From: Pseudomonas flexibilis
GTDB taxonomy: Bacteria > Pseudomonadota > Gammaproteobacteria > Pseudomonadales > Pseudomonadaceae
Direction: 5' to 3'
Assembly (NCBI RefSeq): GCF_000802425.1
Contig: NZ_JRUD01000008.1
Location: 62,001-126,000 of the forward strand
Length of the DNA stretch: 64,000 bases
In this document: piece after piece, positions 25,062-34,791 of the stretch
Layout of the letters: the number at the start of each line of letters is the position of its first letter
Numbering within the stretch: the stretch's first letter is position 1
Position numbers and translations under genes: made by a program
Notes under the pieces: model-generated
Seen by the model: only the letters and a program-made list of their open reading frames with translations
What the model was told of the DNA's origin: nothing
Databases searched by the model: none

Positions 25062-25283
25062 ATGAGCAACCACTCGCATACCCAGAACGCCATCAGCGCA
25101 TTGCGCGAAGCCTTCGCCCCACTGCACTGCTATATCGTGGCCCCCGGCCGCAAGGGCACCTTCAGCTTCACCCTGGTCGACCAGCACGGTGTCGCCCGCC
25201 ACAGCGAGCGCCTGTATCCGGAGCAATGCCAGGGCGAACGCCTGCAGCAAGTCATTCAACGCGCCCGCAACAAGGCCCTGTAA
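25062..25283 (+). CDS. Small conserved-looking protein of unknown function (73 aa)
   Basis: Not recognised. The strong AAAGGAAG ribosome site six bases ahead of the ATG supports translation. The protein is soluble and basic towards its end; visible segments are AISALREAFAPLHCYIVAPG, KGTFSFTLVDQHGVARHSER and LQQVIQRARNKAL, suggesting a short helix, a beta hairpin and a C-terminal helix. One cysteine. It stands alone between tRNA-Pro and a REP-like pair, convergent with the lipoprotein gene. Confidence 0.7.
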   Translation: MSNHSHTQNAISALREAFAPLHCYIVAPGRKGTFSFTLVDQHGVARHSERLYPEQCQGERLQQVIQRARNKAL

Positions 25284-25320
25284 GGCCGATTCATCACCGT
25301 TCCATCTGCTTTTCCGACGC

Positions 25321-25383
25321 GTGGGAGCGCACAGGTGAGCTCACAGCCACCCCAGCCCTGATCGCGGCTGACGCCGCTCCCAC
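25321..25383. repeat. Degenerate REP-like pair (GTGGGAGCG type)
   Basis: GTGGGAGCG at 25321 and the fuller inverted copy ATCGCGGCTGACGCCGCTCC with CAC at 25361-25383. The left copy has decayed beyond its first nine bases. Confidence 0.55.
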
Positions 25384-25424
25384 AGCCGCCGCTCACCCCC
25401 GCCCTACTCTGCCGGCACAACGCC

Positions 25425-25841
25425 TCAATGCAGGCCACGCAGCCCCATCGGCACACTGACCTCGGCCACCGACTCCCAGGGACCGTCCGGTTGCGCGGAA
25501 CAGAGCCAGCCGTCTTCCCAGCGGTAGTAGAGCCGCTCGCGGTAGTAGAGCTCGCGCCCACTCACCACATAGACGCCCAGACGCGCATCCCAGCGCGCTT
25601 CCACATGCGGAGGCGGCGCGTAGCGTGGGTGGGTGCCAGTGCTTTGCGGCTGCGAGGGAACCTCCGGGCGCGGCGGCACCGGGGTGATCACCGGGCGCGA
25701 TGGCTCGGGCGTGGGCGCTGGCCGGGGTTCCGGCCAGGGCTGCGGTGTCTGCCGGGAACCCGGCAGCTGGTAGATATCGCTGGCGCAACCGCTCAGCAGC
25801 AGGCTGCCGAGCAGCAGCAGCCGGCCTGCGGCACGCTGCAT
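25425..25841 (-). CDS. Proline-rich lipoprotein of unknown function
   Basis: A 138-aa predicted lipoprotein. The signal MQRAAGRLLLLGSLLLSGC ends in the lipobox LLSGC. Residues about 27-75 are very rich in Pro, Arg and Glu, probably a flexible tether. The C-terminal 60 residues hold aromatic repeats (GVYVVSGRELYYRERLYYRW, EDGWLCSAQPDGPWESV) that look like a small beta domain. GGAGAGG precedes the ATG at 25841. It follows ccmI by 32 bases on the same strand and could be the last gene of the ccm operon; no link to cytochrome maturation is shown. Confidence 0.8.
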   Translation of the reverse strand: MQRAAGRLLLLGSLLLSGCASDIYQLPGSRQTPQPWPEPRPAPTPEPSRPVITPVPPRPEVPSQPQSTGTHPRYAPPPHVEARWDARLGVYVVSGRELYYRERLYYRWEDGWLCSAQPDGPWESVAEVSVPMGLRGLH

Positions 25842-25873
25842 ATCCTCTCCAGGGCCGGTGGTCAGTTCGGCCG

Positions 25874-27067
25874 TCAGCGCTTCTCGGGCTGATCGATGCG
25901 CAAGCTCTGCAGCCGGTCTTCCGTGCTGCTGACAGCACCGCTGCGCCCGATCCACTCGCCGGCGGTGGCGTTGCCGCTGCGCGACACGCGCGCTACCAAC
26001 TCCACCTGCGGGAAGTTGGACAAGCGTAGCTGCTCCATCATGGCGTCGGCGTCGCTGAGGATCACTTCCGCCGGCAGGTCGGCGACCTTGAGGCGCTTGA
26101 CCGCCAGGGGCATCGCCTCACCAGCGGCCGGGCGGGCGAAGATGAACACGCTGTCCTCGGGCTGCACCTGGCCTGCGACATTCGGCGCCAGCTCCACACG
26201 CACGCGCATCTCCACGGGCGCCACGTCGGCCGAAGCGGCCGGGGCTGCTTCACCGAGCATCTCGCGGGCGCGCTGAATGCCCTGGGCAATGGCCATGCGG
26301 TTCGGATCCTGGGGATCCAGGCCATTCATCAGGAATTCCCAATGCTCGATGGCATCCCGGTAACGGCCGGCCTCGAAGGCAACGATGCCCAGCAGGCCGC
26401 GGCTGGTGACTTCGCCCGGATCGCTCTGCAGCGCCTCGTCGGTCAGCCCCTGGATCTGTTCGCTCCACTGCTGGCCGTTGGCAAAGTACAGCGCCTGCGC
26501 CCACTGGCCGAGCAGCGAGGGATCGCGACCGGCCAGCGCCACGGTGCGCTCGAAGGCGTTGGCGGCCTCGGCCGGGCGCTCCATGGCCATGTAGCCACGA
26601 GCCAGGAAATACCAGCCTTCCACGCCATCGGGTTGCGCCTTAACGGCCTGCTCCAGACGCGCGACCATTTCCTCCATGGAGGCGGGCTGGTGGTCGAACT
26701 GGCGGGCCAGTTCCAGCTTGTCGCTGGCGCCCCAGTGCAGGTACAGCGCCAGGCCCAGCACCGGCACCAGCACGGCGGCGGCGATCGGCACGGCGCGGCC
26801 CAGGTTGCCGTGGCGCTGCGCATCGCCCTCGGTATCCACCAACAACTCGCGACCAGCCTCGGCCTTGCCGGCGGCCAGCTGTTCATCCGTCAGAGTGCCA
26901 GCGGCGTGCTGGGTTTCCAGTTCACGCACGCGCTCTTCGTAGAGCGCCACGTTAAGGGCGGTGCGGTCTTCCTCGGCCTGGGCGCGCTGACCGCGCAGCA
27001 CCGGAACCAGGATGAACGCCAGGGCGGCCAGCAACAGCAGGCCGGCGACAAGCCAGAGATCGATCAT
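25874..27067 (-). CDS. ccmI: Cytochrome c maturation protein CcmI (CycH)
   Basis: Membrane protein of 397 aa that holds apocytochrome c for heme attachment. Two membrane helices (LWLVAGLLLLAALAFILVPVL, about 3-23, and AVPIAAAVLVPVLGLALYLHW, about 90-110) flank a cytoplasmic loop with a leucine-zipper-like pattern. The periplasmic part has TPR helices (GWYFLARGYMAMERPAEAANAFERT) and an extra C-terminal beta domain. Last ccm gene; its ATG overlaps the ccmH stop by four bases. Confidence 0.92.
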   Translation of the reverse strand: MIDLWLVAGLLLLAALAFILVPVLRGQRAQAEEDRTALNVALYEERVRELETQHAAGTLTDEQLAAGKAEAGRELLVDTEGDAQRHGNLGRAVPIAAAVLVPVLGLALYLHWGASDKLELARQFDHQPASMEEMVARLEQAVKAQPDGVEGWYFLARGYMAMERPAEAANAFERTVALAGRDPSLLGQWAQALYFANGQQWSEQIQGLTDEALQSDPGEVTSRGLLGIVAFEAGRYRDAIEHWEFLMNGLDPQDPNRMAIAQGIQRAREMLGEAAPAASADVAPVEMRVRVELAPNVAGQVQPEDSVFIFARPAAGEAMPLAVKRLKVADLPAEVILSDADAMMEQLRLSNFPQVELVARVSRSGNATAGEWIGRSGAVSSTEDRLQSLRIDQPEKR

Positions 27068-27537
27068 GGGTCTTTCTTATCCAGCAATTGGGAAAGGCGC
27101 TCCTGCTCCTCGGCGGACAGCAGGGCATTCTGCGGGGCGTTCTCGACCCGGCGACGGCGGACCACGATGACCACCAGGGCCAGCAGACCACCGCCCAGCA
27201 GCACCCACGGGCCGTACCAGAGCAGCAGGGTGCGCAGCTCGACCGGCGGGTTGTAGCGCACGAAGTCGCCGTAACGGTCGACCAGGTGCTCGACGATCTG
27301 CTCATCGGCCTGGCCATCTTCCAGCATGCGGAAGATCTCGCGGCGCAGATCCATGGCAATGGGCGCGTCGGAGTCGGCGATGTTCTGGTTCTGGCACTTG
27401 GGGCAGCGCAGTTCGCTGGTCAGTTGGCGGAAGCGCTGGCGCTCGGTCTCGCTGGAGAACTCGTAGGTGTCGATGGCGGCCTGGGCGAAACCGCCCAGGG
27501 CCAGGCTACAGAAAACGGCAGCTAGCAGGCGTTTCAT
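27064..27537 (-). CDS. ccmH: Cytochrome c maturation protein CcmH
   Basis: Periplasm-facing thiol oxidoreductase of 157 aa that reduces apocytochrome c with CcmG. A cleavable signal (MKRLLAAVFCSLALGGFAQA), the active site ELRCPKCQNQNIADSDAPIA (CPKC), and one C-terminal membrane helix (LLLWYGPWVLLGGGLLALVVIVV) match the short CcmH/CycL type, with the CycH part encoded separately as ccmI. Start at 27537 is inside the ccmG end (four-base overlap); a Met at 27582 is too far into ccmG. Confidence 0.94.
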   Translation of the reverse strand: MKRLLAAVFCSLALGGFAQAAIDTYEFSSETERQRFRQLTSELRCPKCQNQNIADSDAPIAMDLRREIFRMLEDGQADEQIVEHLVDRYGDFVRYNPPVELRTLLLWYGPWVLLGGGLLALVVIVVRRRRVENAPQNALLSAEEQERLSQLLDKKDP

Positions 27538-28064
27538 TGCTCGAGCAACTCCTGGTAGAGCGGTGCCAGTTGTTGACGCCAAACACGCTCGTCGATGGCG
27601 CCCACGTACTTGTGGCGGATGATGCCGTTCTTGTCGATCAGGAAGGTTTCCGGCGCTCCGTACACGCCCAGGTTGAAGCCCAGGCTACCCTGCGGGTCGG
27701 CGACATTCAGCCGGTAGGGATTGCCCAGCTCGCTGAGCCAGCGGCGCGCGTCGCCGGTTTCCTTGTAGTTGATGCCGTAGATGGCCACGCCCTGCCCGGC
27801 CAGGCGGTTGAGCATCGCGTGCTCGGCGCGGCAGGTCGGGCACCAGGTGGCCCACACGTTGACCAGCGCCGGCTCGCCCGGATTGAAGTCCGCGGTGGTC
27901 AGGGTGCGCGCCGGGTCTTCCACGGACGGCAGGCTGAACGCGGGCAGCGGCTTGCCGATCATGGTGGTACCAATGTCGCGCGGGTCGAGGAACAGCCCCT
28001 TGTAGAGGAAACCGGCAACCACCAGGAAGATCGCCAGGGGAATCAGCAGCAATGCGCGTTTCAT
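27534..28064 (-). CDS. ccmG: Thiol:disulfide interchange protein CcmG (DsbE)
   Basis: Membrane-anchored periplasmic thioredoxin-like protein of 176 aa giving electrons to CcmH or apocytochrome. N-terminal anchor LLLIPLAIFLVVAGFLYKGLFL; active site WATWCPTCRAEHAML (CPTC); the acidic loop and GAPETFLIDKNGIIRHKYVG with cis-Pro are typical. Overlaps ccmF and ccmH by four bases each. Confidence 0.95.
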   Translation of the reverse strand: MKRALLLIPLAIFLVVAGFLYKGLFLDPRDIGTTMIGKPLPAFSLPSVEDPARTLTTADFNPGEPALVNVWATWCPTCRAEHAMLNRLAGQGVAIYGINYKETGDARRWLSELGNPYRLNVADPQGSLGFNLGVYGAPETFLIDKNGIIRHKYVGAIDERVWRQQLAPLYQELLEQ

Positions 28065-30037
28065 GCCGGTTGTGCTCCAGAGATGCCCAGCGCCTCGCGG
28101 ACGCGGGTCTTGACCTTGATGCGGTAGCGACGGTCGAGAGTCGACAGCAGGCCGCCAAAGGCCATCAGCAGGCCACCCAGCCAGATCCAGCGCACATAGG
28201 GCTTGACGTGCAGGCGCACGGCCCAGGCGCCATCTTCCAGCGGCTCGCCCAGCGCCACGTACAGATCGCGGAACAGGCCCGGATCGATGCCGGCCTCGGT
28301 CATCGGCATCATCTGCACGGTGTACAGGCGCTTCTCCGGATGCAGCACGGCAATCTCGCGACCTTCCTCCAGCACACGCACGGTGGCGCGGTCGGAGGTG
28401 TAGTTCGGACCCTCATGGTGCTGCGCGCCTTCGAACACGAACTGATAGCCGCCCAGCTCCTGCATGTCGCCCGGCGCCATGCGCAAGTCGCGCTCGGCGT
28501 TGTGCTGGGTGGACAGCACGATGCCGATGGCGCATACGGCGATGCCCAGGTGACCGAGCTGCATGCCCCAGTAGCTGCGGGTCATGCGCGGGATGCCCTT
28601 GAGCAGGCCGGTGTGGCGGGTCTTGTCGAGCAGGTCGCGCACGCCGGTGAGCACCACCCAGGCAGACAGGATGCACACCGCCAGCACCGCCCAGTGGAAG
28701 TCGCCCAGCAGCACGGAGGCCAGGCCGCCGAGCACCGCGCTGGCGATCAGCACCGGCATCAGCATGCCGGCCAGCCACTTGCCAGGGGTGTCCTTCCAGC
28801 GCACCAGCACACCGACACCCACCGCGCCCATCAGGATGGCCATCAACGGCAGGAACAGGGCATTGAAGTACGGCGGACCGACCGACAGCTTGGCGCCGGA
28901 GATGGCGTCCAGCAGCAGCGGATACAGGGTGCCGAGCAGGATCATTGCGCAGGCCACCACCAGGATCAGGTTGTTGGCCAGCAGCAGGGTTTCCCGCGAC
29001 CAGAGGGCGAAGCCTACCTTGCTCTTCACCACCGGCGCGCGCAGGGCGAACAGGGTCAGCGAAGCGCCAACCACGATGAGCAGGAAGGCCAGGATGAAGG
29101 TTCCGCGCTCGGGGTCGGCGGCGAAGGCGTGCACCGAGGTCAGCACGCCGGAACGCACCAGGAAGGTACCCAGCAGGCTCAGCGAGAAGGCGGCGATGGC
29201 CAGCAGCACGGTCCAGCTCTTGAACACGCCGCGCTTTTCGGTGACCGCCAGCGAGTGGATCAGCGCGGTGCCCACCAGCCAGGGCATGAAGGACGCGTTT
29301 TCCACCGGGTCCCAGAACCACCAGCCGCCCCAGCCCAGTTCGTAGTAGGCCCACCAGGAACCGAGCACGATGCCGATGCCCAGGCTGGCCCAGGCCACCA
29401 GCGTCCAGGGCCGGGACCAGCGCGCCCAGGCAGCGTCAAGACGGCCGCCGAGCAGCGCGGCGACCGCAAAGGCGAAGGCCACCGAGAAACCTACATAGCC
29501 CATGTACAGCATCGGCGGGTGCACGATCAGGCCGAAGTCCTGCAGCAGCGGGTTGAGGTCACGGCCGTCGGTGGGCACCTGCGGCAGCAGGCGCTCGAAC
29601 GGGTTGGAAGTGACGATCAGGAACAGCAGGAAGCCGATGCTGATGATGCCCATCACCGCCAGCACGCGGGCGAGCATCTCCTCCGGCAACTGCCGCGACA
29701 GCACCGCCACGGCGAAGGTCCAGCCACCGAGGATCATCGCCCACAGTAGCAGCGAGCCCTCGTGGGCGCCCCACACGGCGCTGAACTTGTAGTACCAGGG
29801 CAGTGCGCTGTTGGAGTTGTGCGCCACATAGGCTACGGAGAAGTCGTCGACCATGAACGCGTAGGTCAGGCAGGCGAACGACAGCAGCAGGAAGGCGAAC
29901 TGGCCCCAGGCCGCCGGACGGGCGATGCCCATCCACAGACGGTCGCCGCGCCAGGCGCCGATCAGCGGCAGGGTCGACTGCACCAGCGCCAGGCACAGGG
30001 CCAGGATGAGGGCCAGATGGCCGATCTCGGGAATCAT
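28061..30037 (-). CDS. ccmF: Heme lyase subunit CcmF
   Basis: Large polytopic membrane protein of 658 aa, the core of the heme ligation complex joining heme to CXXCH sites. The tryptophan-rich heme-handling motif [20 protein letters not shown] lies near residue 235. Histidines thought to ligand the permanent heme are in the membrane region ([14 protein letters not shown] and later). About 15 membrane helices and a large periplasmic C-terminal loop (about 500-610). Located between ccmE and ccmG with four-base overlaps on both sides. Confidence 0.96.
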   Translation of the reverse strand: MIPEIGHLALILALCLALVQSTLPLIGAWRGDRLWMGIARPAAWGQFAFLLLSFACLTYAFMVDDFSVAYVAHNSNSALPWYYKFSAVWGAHEGSLLLWAMILGGWTFAVAVLSRQLPEEMLARVLAVMGIISIGFLLFLIVTSNPFERLLPQVPTDGRDLNPLLQDFGLIVHPPMLYMGYVGFSVAFAFAVAALLGGRLDAAWARWSRPWTLVAWASLGIGIVLGSWWAYYELGWGGWWFWDPVENASFMPWLVGTALIHSLAVTEKRGVFKSWTVLLAIAAFSLSLLGTFLVRSGVLTSVHAFAADPERGTFILAFLLIVVGASLTLFALRAPVVKSKVGFALWSRETLLLANNLILVVACAMILLGTLYPLLLDAISGAKLSVGPPYFNALFLPLMAILMGAVGVGVLVRWKDTPGKWLAGMLMPVLIASAVLGGLASVLLGDFHWAVLAVCILSAWVVLTGVRDLLDKTRHTGLLKGIPRMTRSYWGMQLGHLGIAVCAIGIVLSTQHNAERDLRMAPGDMQELGGYQFVFEGAQHHEGPNYTSDRATVRVLEEGREIAVLHPEKRLYTVQMMPMTEAGIDPGLFRDLYVALGEPLEDGAWAVRLHVKPYVRWIWLGGLLMAFGGLLSTLDRRYRIKVKTRVREALGISGAQPA

Positions 30038-30483
30038 TGCGCGCTCTCCGCCTTCGCCTGGATCGCCTTGTCCATCGCCTGGGCGACTTCCGGCGGCATG
30101 TAGTTCTCATCGTGCTTGGCCAGCACTTCGTCGGCCACCAGCACGTTCTCTTCATTCAGGCGACCCAGCGCGACGATGCCCTGCCCTTCGCGGAACAGGT
30201 CCGGCAGGATGCCCCGGTAGCGCATGCGCACTTCGGAGGCGCCGTCATGCACCACGAACTCCACATCAAGGGAATCCCCGGTGCGCTGGAGCGAGCCTTC
30301 CTTGACCATGCCGCCGGCGCGAATGCGCACGCCGTCCGGCACCTCGCCATTGGCGATCTGCGTCGGGGTATAGAACAGGTTGATGTTCTGCTGCAGCGCC
30401 GAGAGGGCCAGGCCAACGGTCGCGCCCACCCCGACGAGCAGGGCGAGGATGATGTACAGACGTTTCTTGCGGACCGGATTCAC
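30034..30483 (-). CDS. ccmE: Heme chaperone CcmE
   Basis: Periplasmic heme carrier of 149 aa. An N-terminal signal anchor ([22 protein letters not shown]) is followed by an OB-fold domain. The heme is held covalently by the His in [14 protein letters not shown] (about residue 124). The upstream [13 protein letters not shown] and the flexible C-terminal tail are typical. Confidence 0.96.
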   Translation of the reverse strand: MNPVRKKRLYIILALLVGVGATVGLALSALQQNINLFYTPTQIANGEVPDGVRIRAGGMVKEGSLQRTGDSLDVEFVVHDGASEVRMRYRGILPDLFREGQGIVALGRLNEENVLVADEVLAKHDENYMPPEVAQAMDKAIQAKAESAQ

Positions 30484-30656
30484 TTCATTTCCTCCCGGCG
30501 CAGACGGCGCGCCTCATCTTGCAGGTAACGCCGGCGTCCGAGCAGCGGCAGAGCGACATTGATCAGCACGACCAGCAGGCCGATGCCGTAACTGGTCCAG
30601 ACATACACGCCATGGTTGCCCATGGCGAGGAATTCGGAGAAGGAGGCAAAGCTCAC
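30480..30656 (-). CDS. ccmD: Heme exporter subunit CcmD
   Basis: A 58-aa single-helix membrane protein that releases holo-CcmE from CcmABC. The start is GTG at 30656, overlapping the ccmC stop as GTGA. The protein reads [20 protein letters not shown], a membrane helix ([17 protein letters not shown]), then a basic tail [19 protein letters not shown]: the CcmD pattern. It is easily missed because an open frame continues upstream through ccmC. Confidence 0.92.
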   Translation of the reverse strand: MSFASFSEFLAMGNHGVYVWTSYGIGLLVVLINVALPLLGRRRYLQDEARRLRREEMK

Positions 30657-31408
30657 GGACGACCCTCCACCTGGGCGCGCAGCTCGGTCTTCACCCAGCT
30701 GGCGCGCGCCTCGCGCTTGAGAATTTCCAGGCGCATGCGCATCAGCAGCACGGCGGCCAGGAAGCAGTAGAAGCCGATGACCATCACAAGCAGCGGCGCC
30801 CACATTTCCACCGGCATGGCCGGCTTTTCGGTGAGCTTGAACGTGGCGGGCTGGTGCAGGGTGTTCCACCACTCCACCGAGTACTTGATGATCGGAATGT
30901 TGACCACGCCGACGATGGCCAGCACCGCGCAGGCCTTGGCGGCGCTGTCACGGTTACTGATGGCGTTGCCCAGGGCAATGATGCCGAAGTAGAGGAACAG
31001 CAGGATCAGCATGGCGGTCAGCCGCGCGTCCCACACCCACCAGGCACCCCAGGTGGGCTTGCCCCACACCGCGCCGGTGAGCAGCGCCAGGAAGGTCATC
31101 CAGGCGCCGATGGGCGCGGCCTGCTGCAGGGCCACGTCGGCCAGCTTCATCTTCCACACCAGGCCGACCACGCCGGCCACTGCCAGCATCACGTAGATCG
31201 ACTGGGCGAGGATCGCCGTGGGCACATGCAGGTAGATGATCCGGAAGCTGTTGCCCTGCTGGTAGTCCTGCGGCGCGAAGGCCAGTCCCCAGACGCTGCC
31301 GAGCAGCAACAGGACAATCGCCGCGCCGCCCAGCCAGGGCAGCCAGCGACCACTGATTTCGTAGAACCACTTGGGCGAACCCAGCTTGTGAAACCATGTC
31401 CAGTTCAT
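30653..31408 (-). CDS. ccmC: Heme exporter CcmC
   Basis: A 251-aa membrane protein with six helices that loads heme onto CcmE. The WWD signature appears as [22 protein letters not shown] (about 125-145), and conserved histidines occur in IYLHVPTAI and [15 protein letters not shown]. Between ccmB (85-base gap) and ccmD (overlap). Confidence 0.96.
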   Translation of the reverse strand: MNWTWFHKLGSPKWFYEISGRWLPWLGGAAIVLLLLGSVWGLAFAPQDYQQGNSFRIIYLHVPTAILAQSIYVMLAVAGVVGLVWKMKLADVALQQAAPIGAWMTFLALLTGAVWGKPTWGAWWVWDARLTAMLILLFLYFGIIALGNAISNRDSAAKACAVLAIVGVVNIPIIKYSVEWWNTLHQPATFKLTEKPAMPVEMWAPLLVMVIGFYCFLAAVLLMRMRLEILKREARASWVKTELRAQVEGRP

Positions 31409-31493
31409 TGCAGCTCTCTTCGTGTCGCGGGGCCGGATCGCCGCCCCCGTGCGTTTACCGTCCGGCGCCGGGCGGACCCGACGCGTTGATGTC

Positions 31494-32165
31494 TTATTCG
31501 CCGACGCTGATCTTCAGCCCCGCCGCGATGGCGAAGGGGGTCAGCGTCACCGCCAGGGCGGTCAGCGTGGCCAGCCACAGCAGGTGGCCGGCCGTGGGCA
31601 ATCCTTGCAGGTCCGCCTGCAGCGCCCCGCTGCCGAGAATCAGCACCGGGATGTACAGCGGCAGAATCAGCAGCGCCAGCAGCAGGCCGCCGCGCTTGAG
31701 ACCCACGGTCAGCGCCGCGCCGACCGCGCCCAGCAGGCTCAGCACCGGCGTGCCGAGCAGCAGCGAGAGCAGCAGCACCGGCAGGCAGCGCGGCGGCAGG
31801 CCGAGCATCAGCGCCAGCAGCGGCGACAGCAGCACCAGCGCCAGGCCGGTAAATAACCAGTGCGCCAGCACCTTGGCCAGCACCAGCAGCGCCAGCGGCT
31901 GCGGCGAAACGACCCACTGCTCCAGCGAGCCGTCCTCGAAATCGCTGCGGAACAGGCCGTCCAGCGACAGCAGCACCGCCAGCAGTGCGGCGACCCAGAC
32001 CAGGCCGGGCGACAGGGTCTGCAGCAGCTGGCTTTCCGGCCCCACCGCCAGCGGGAAAAGGGCGATGACGATGGCGAAGAACACCAGCGGGTTGGCCAGC
32101 TCGGCCGGACGGCGGAACAGCAGTCGGCTCTCGCGGGCCAGCAACAGGGCAAAGACACTACTCAT
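31494..32165 (-). CDS. ccmB: Heme exporter permease CcmB
   Basis: A 223-aa permease with six membrane helices, partner of the CcmA ATPase. Diagnostic segments: [18 protein letters not shown] near the N-terminus, [20 protein letters not shown], and [20 protein letters not shown]. The ATG at 32165 overlaps the ccmA stop by four bases. Confidence 0.95.
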   Translation of the reverse strand: MSSVFALLLARESRLLFRRPAELANPLVFFAIVIALFPLAVGPESQLLQTLSPGLVWVAALLAVLLSLDGLFRSDFEDGSLEQWVVSPQPLALLVLAKVLAHWLFTGLALVLLSPLLALMLGLPPRCLPVLLLSLLLGTPVLSLLGAVGAALTVGLKRGGLLLALLILPLYIPVLILGSGALQADLQGLPTAGHLLWLATLTALAVTLTPFAIAAGLKISVGE

Positions 32166-32797
32166 GCGGCACGCTGCCCAAGGTCCAGTTCGCGGTAGCC
32201 GGAAGGCTTGTTTTCCAGTGTGTGGTGGGTGGTCAGCACTACCATGCCGCCCCGCTCGCAATGCCCGGCCAGATGCGCTTCCAGCTGGGCCACGCCCTGC
32301 TTGTCCAGGGCGGTGAAGGGTTCATCCAGGATCCACAGCGGCGGCGCATCCAGGTACAGGCGCGCCAGCGCCACACGGCGCTGCTGGCCGGCGGACAGCC
32401 GATGGCTGGGCACATCCTCGAAACCGCGCAGGCCGACGGCAGCCAGGGCCTGCCAGATCGCCTGGCGCTCGGCCGGCTGGTGCAGCGCACACAGCCAGGC
32501 CAGGTTCTCCTCGGGGGTCAGCAGGCCCTTGATGCCAGCGGCGTGGCCGATCCACAGCAGGTTGCGGGCCAGCTCGCCACGCTGCGCCGCCAGCGGCTCA
32601 CCCTGCAGGCGCACTTCGCCGGCGGTCGGCTGCATCAGGCCGCACAGCAACCGCAGCAGGCTGGTCTTGCCACTGCCGTTGGGGCCGACGATCTGCAGCA
32701 TGTCACCGGGCATCAGGCGCAGGTCCAACGCTTCGAACAGCAGCCGCCAGTCACGCTCGCAGGTCAACGCAACGGCTTCGAGGAATGGACGGCTCAC
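32162..32797 (-). CDS. ccmA: Heme exporter ATP-binding subunit CcmA
   Basis: ABC ATPase of about 211 aa driving release of heme-loaded CcmE. Walker [14 protein letters not shown], signature [17 protein letters not shown], Walker [13 protein letters not shown] and the switch His in VLTTHHTLE are all present. First gene of the ccm operon. The start is uncertain: GTG at 32797 ([11 protein letters not shown]) gives the usual length, while an in-frame TTG at 32824 would add nine residues; neither has a strong ribosome site. Confidence 0.94.
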   Translation of the reverse strand: MSRPFLEAVALTCERDWRLLFEALDLRLMPGDMLQIVGPNGSGKTSLLRLLCGLMQPTAGEVRLQGEPLAAQRGELARNLLWIGHAAGIKGLLTPEENLAWLCALHQPAERQAIWQALAAVGLRGFEDVPSHRLSAGQQRRVALARLYLDAPPLWILDEPFTALDKQGVAQLEAHLAGHCERGGMVVLTTHHTLENKPSGYRELDLGQRAA

Positions 32798-32992
32798 GAC
32801 ATGCGTATCCACTTCAGTATGCAATCAGGGCCAGACGGGCCGCCGCTGAAAATCGACGATCCGTCTTAAGTCGGACCAACGGCAGCCGCTATCTAGTAAC
32901 GGGCGCCCCGGCGAATGGCTCGGCATTATACATGCGTGACTTGGCTATCAAGACGGGTAATTACGACAGGTTGTAAAGGCAATTCCTTTTTG

Positions 32993-34486
32993 ATGAGCGA
33001 GATCAATTTTACCCTTCCGCCTTCCCTGCCCGGCTCCACCAGCGCCGCCGGCGGCCTGGCGCCCCACACACTGAAGGCGCTCACCACCCTGGAGGGACTG
33101 CTCGCTCCCGGCCAGCAGGCCCAGGCCCAGGTGCTGGGCCGAGCCGAGGCTGCCCAGGGACAGCAGATCAGCCTGCGCCTGACCCTCGCCGACGGGCGCA
33201 GCGTGACGCTGGACGCCCTGGCCACTCGACAGCCCGAGCTGCCGGCCGGCACGCGCCTGCAACTCACCGCGCTGCCGGACAACCGCCTGCTGATTACTCA
33301 GCCCGACGCGGCCCGCCCGCTGACCCGCCTCGACCTGCCCGCCGGCAGCCTGTTGCAGGCCCGCGTGCTGTCCAGCACGCCCAGCGGCAATCTGCAGCAG
33401 ATCGTCGCGCAGCTGCCGGACGGCCGTCAGCTGCTGCTGGAGAGCGCCAGGCCCCTGCCCGTCGGCAGCCTGATCAATGCCCGCGTGCTGGACGATCGCA
33501 GCCTGCAAGCCATCAGCCCGGACGCGCGCGTCCAGCAACTGGACCTGCTGCAGCAACTGGCCAGCCAGTTCGCCCGCCAGTCGCCACTGTCCGCACTGTT
33601 CACCGCGCTGCGCTCACTGCAGGGCCAGCCCCTGCCATCGGGCCTGCAGCAGAGCATCGAACGCCTGTTGAACAGTCAGCCCAGCGCGGCGCAGCTCAGC
33701 GACTCCCGCCAACTGGCGGCCATTCTGCGCAACGCCGGCGTCGGACTGGAGCACCGCGTACTCAGTGGCCAGGGCGGCGCACTGGAGAGCGACCTGAAGG
33801 CCAACCTGCTGCGCCTGCTCGGCCAGCTGTCGAGCTTCAATCCGGCCACGACCCTGCAATCCCCCGCCGGCACCCTGCTGATGGCCACCTTGCCGACCCT
33901 GGCCCGCCAGGTGCTAGGCGCACTCGGCCAGCGGCCCGAGCGCCAGCCGGGGCTGAGCTTTCCGCTGCCCACGCAGCGCCTGGAGGGTCTGGAGAACCCC
34001 AGCCTGCAGACGCTGCTGAAGCTCGCCGCCGGCGCCGTGGCCCGGGTGCAGAGCCACCAGCTGGCAAGCCTGGCGCAGGGCCAGGCCAGCAGCACGGAAG
34101 GCCAGCCGGCCACCGTGCTGCAGATGGAGATACCGGTACGCGAACTGCCCACCCCGATCCAACTGCGCATCCGCAGCGAGGACGGCGAACCGCGCAAACG
34201 CAAGGGTTCTGAGCGTCAACGGCAATGGAAGATCGATCTGGCCTTCGATCTGGAACCACTAGGCCCCCTGCAGGTGCAGGCACAGCTATGTCGCAACCAG
34301 TTCAGCGGCCAGCTGTGGGCCGAGCGCCCCGCCACCGCGGCGCTGATTGATCGGGAACTGGGTGAACTGCGTCGCACGCTCAGCGAGGCCGGACTGGAAA
34401 TCGGCGAACTCGACTGCCATCGCGGCACGCCCCCCGCGCCGCCGAGCACGCCCCTGGAAACCCACTGGATACACGTGACCGCATGA
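32993..34486 (+). CDS. Flagellar hook-length control protein FliK-like
   Basis: A 497-aa protein with the FliK plan: a long Gln/Leu/Ala-rich N-terminal part (about 1-370) and a compact C-terminal Flg_hook-like domain (about 375-480: MEIPVRELPTPIQLRIRSED, WKIDLAFDLEPLGPLQVQAQ, FSGQLWAERPATAALID). FliK measures hook length and switches export specificity by contacting FlhB. In pseudomonads the main fliK lies elsewhere in the flagellar region, so this may be a second, divergent copy. The next gene encodes an FlhB-tail-like protein with a four-base overlap, suggesting a matched pair. Start MSEINFTLPP chosen because upstream residues are unlike the family. Confidence 0.78.
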   Translation: MSEINFTLPPSLPGSTSAAGGLAPHTLKALTTLEGLLAPGQQAQAQVLGRAEAAQGQQISLRLTLADGRSVTLDALATRQPELPAGTRLQLTALPDNRLLITQPDAARPLTRLDLPAGSLLQARVLSSTPSGNLQQIVAQLPDGRQLLLESARPLPVGSLINARVLDDRSLQAISPDARVQQLDLLQQLASQFARQSPLSALFTALRSLQGQPLPSGLQQSIERLLNSQPSAAQLSDSRQLAAILRNAGVGLEHRVLSGQGGALESDLKANLLRLLGQLSSFNPATTLQSPAGTLLMATLPTLARQVLGALGQRPERQPGLSFPLPTQRLEGLENPSLQTLLKLAAGAVARVQSHQLASLAQGQASSTEGQPATVLQMEIPVRELPTPIQLRIRSEDGEPRKRKGSERQRQWKIDLAFDLEPLGPLQVQAQLCRNQFSGQLWAERPATAALIDRELGELRRTLSEAGLEIGELDCHRGTPPAPPSTPLETHWIHVTA

Positions 34487-34779
34487 ACGAGCCCCGCGCC
34501 ATTGCCCTGCGCTACGACGGCCAGAACGCCCCGACCCTGGTGGCCAAGGGCGACGACGAGATCGCCCAGGCGATCATCGAGCTGGCCCGTGAATACGAAG
34601 TGCCTATCTACGAGAATGCCGACCTGCTGCGCCTGCTGGCCGGACTGGAGGTCGGCGATGAGATCCCCGAGGCGCTGTACCGCAGCGTGGCGGCAATCAT
34701 CGCCTTCGCCTGGTACCTGAAAGGCAAGGCGCCCGAGGGATTCACCCGGCAGGACGACTCGCTGCCAATGGCGGACTGA
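34483..34779 (+). CDS. Stand-alone FlhB C-terminal-domain-like protein
   Basis: A 98-aa soluble protein matching only the cytoplasmic tail of FlhB: AIALRYDGQNAPTLVAKGDD, VPIYENADLLRLLAGLEVGD and EIPEALYRSVAAIIAFAWYL. FlhB itself autocleaves at NPTH; that motif is absent, and the protein starts roughly where the cleaved C-terminal part would. Similar stand-alone proteins occur in other bacteria (YlqH/FlhB2 type). Coupled to the FliK-like gene and convergent with the DUF2802 gene, 12 bases away. Confidence 0.85.
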   Translation: MNEPRAIALRYDGQNAPTLVAKGDDEIAQAIIELAREYEVPIYENADLLRLLAGLEVGDEIPEALYRSVAAIIAFAWYLKGKAPEGFTRQDDSLPMAD

Positions 34780-34791
34780 GCGGAGTGGCGC

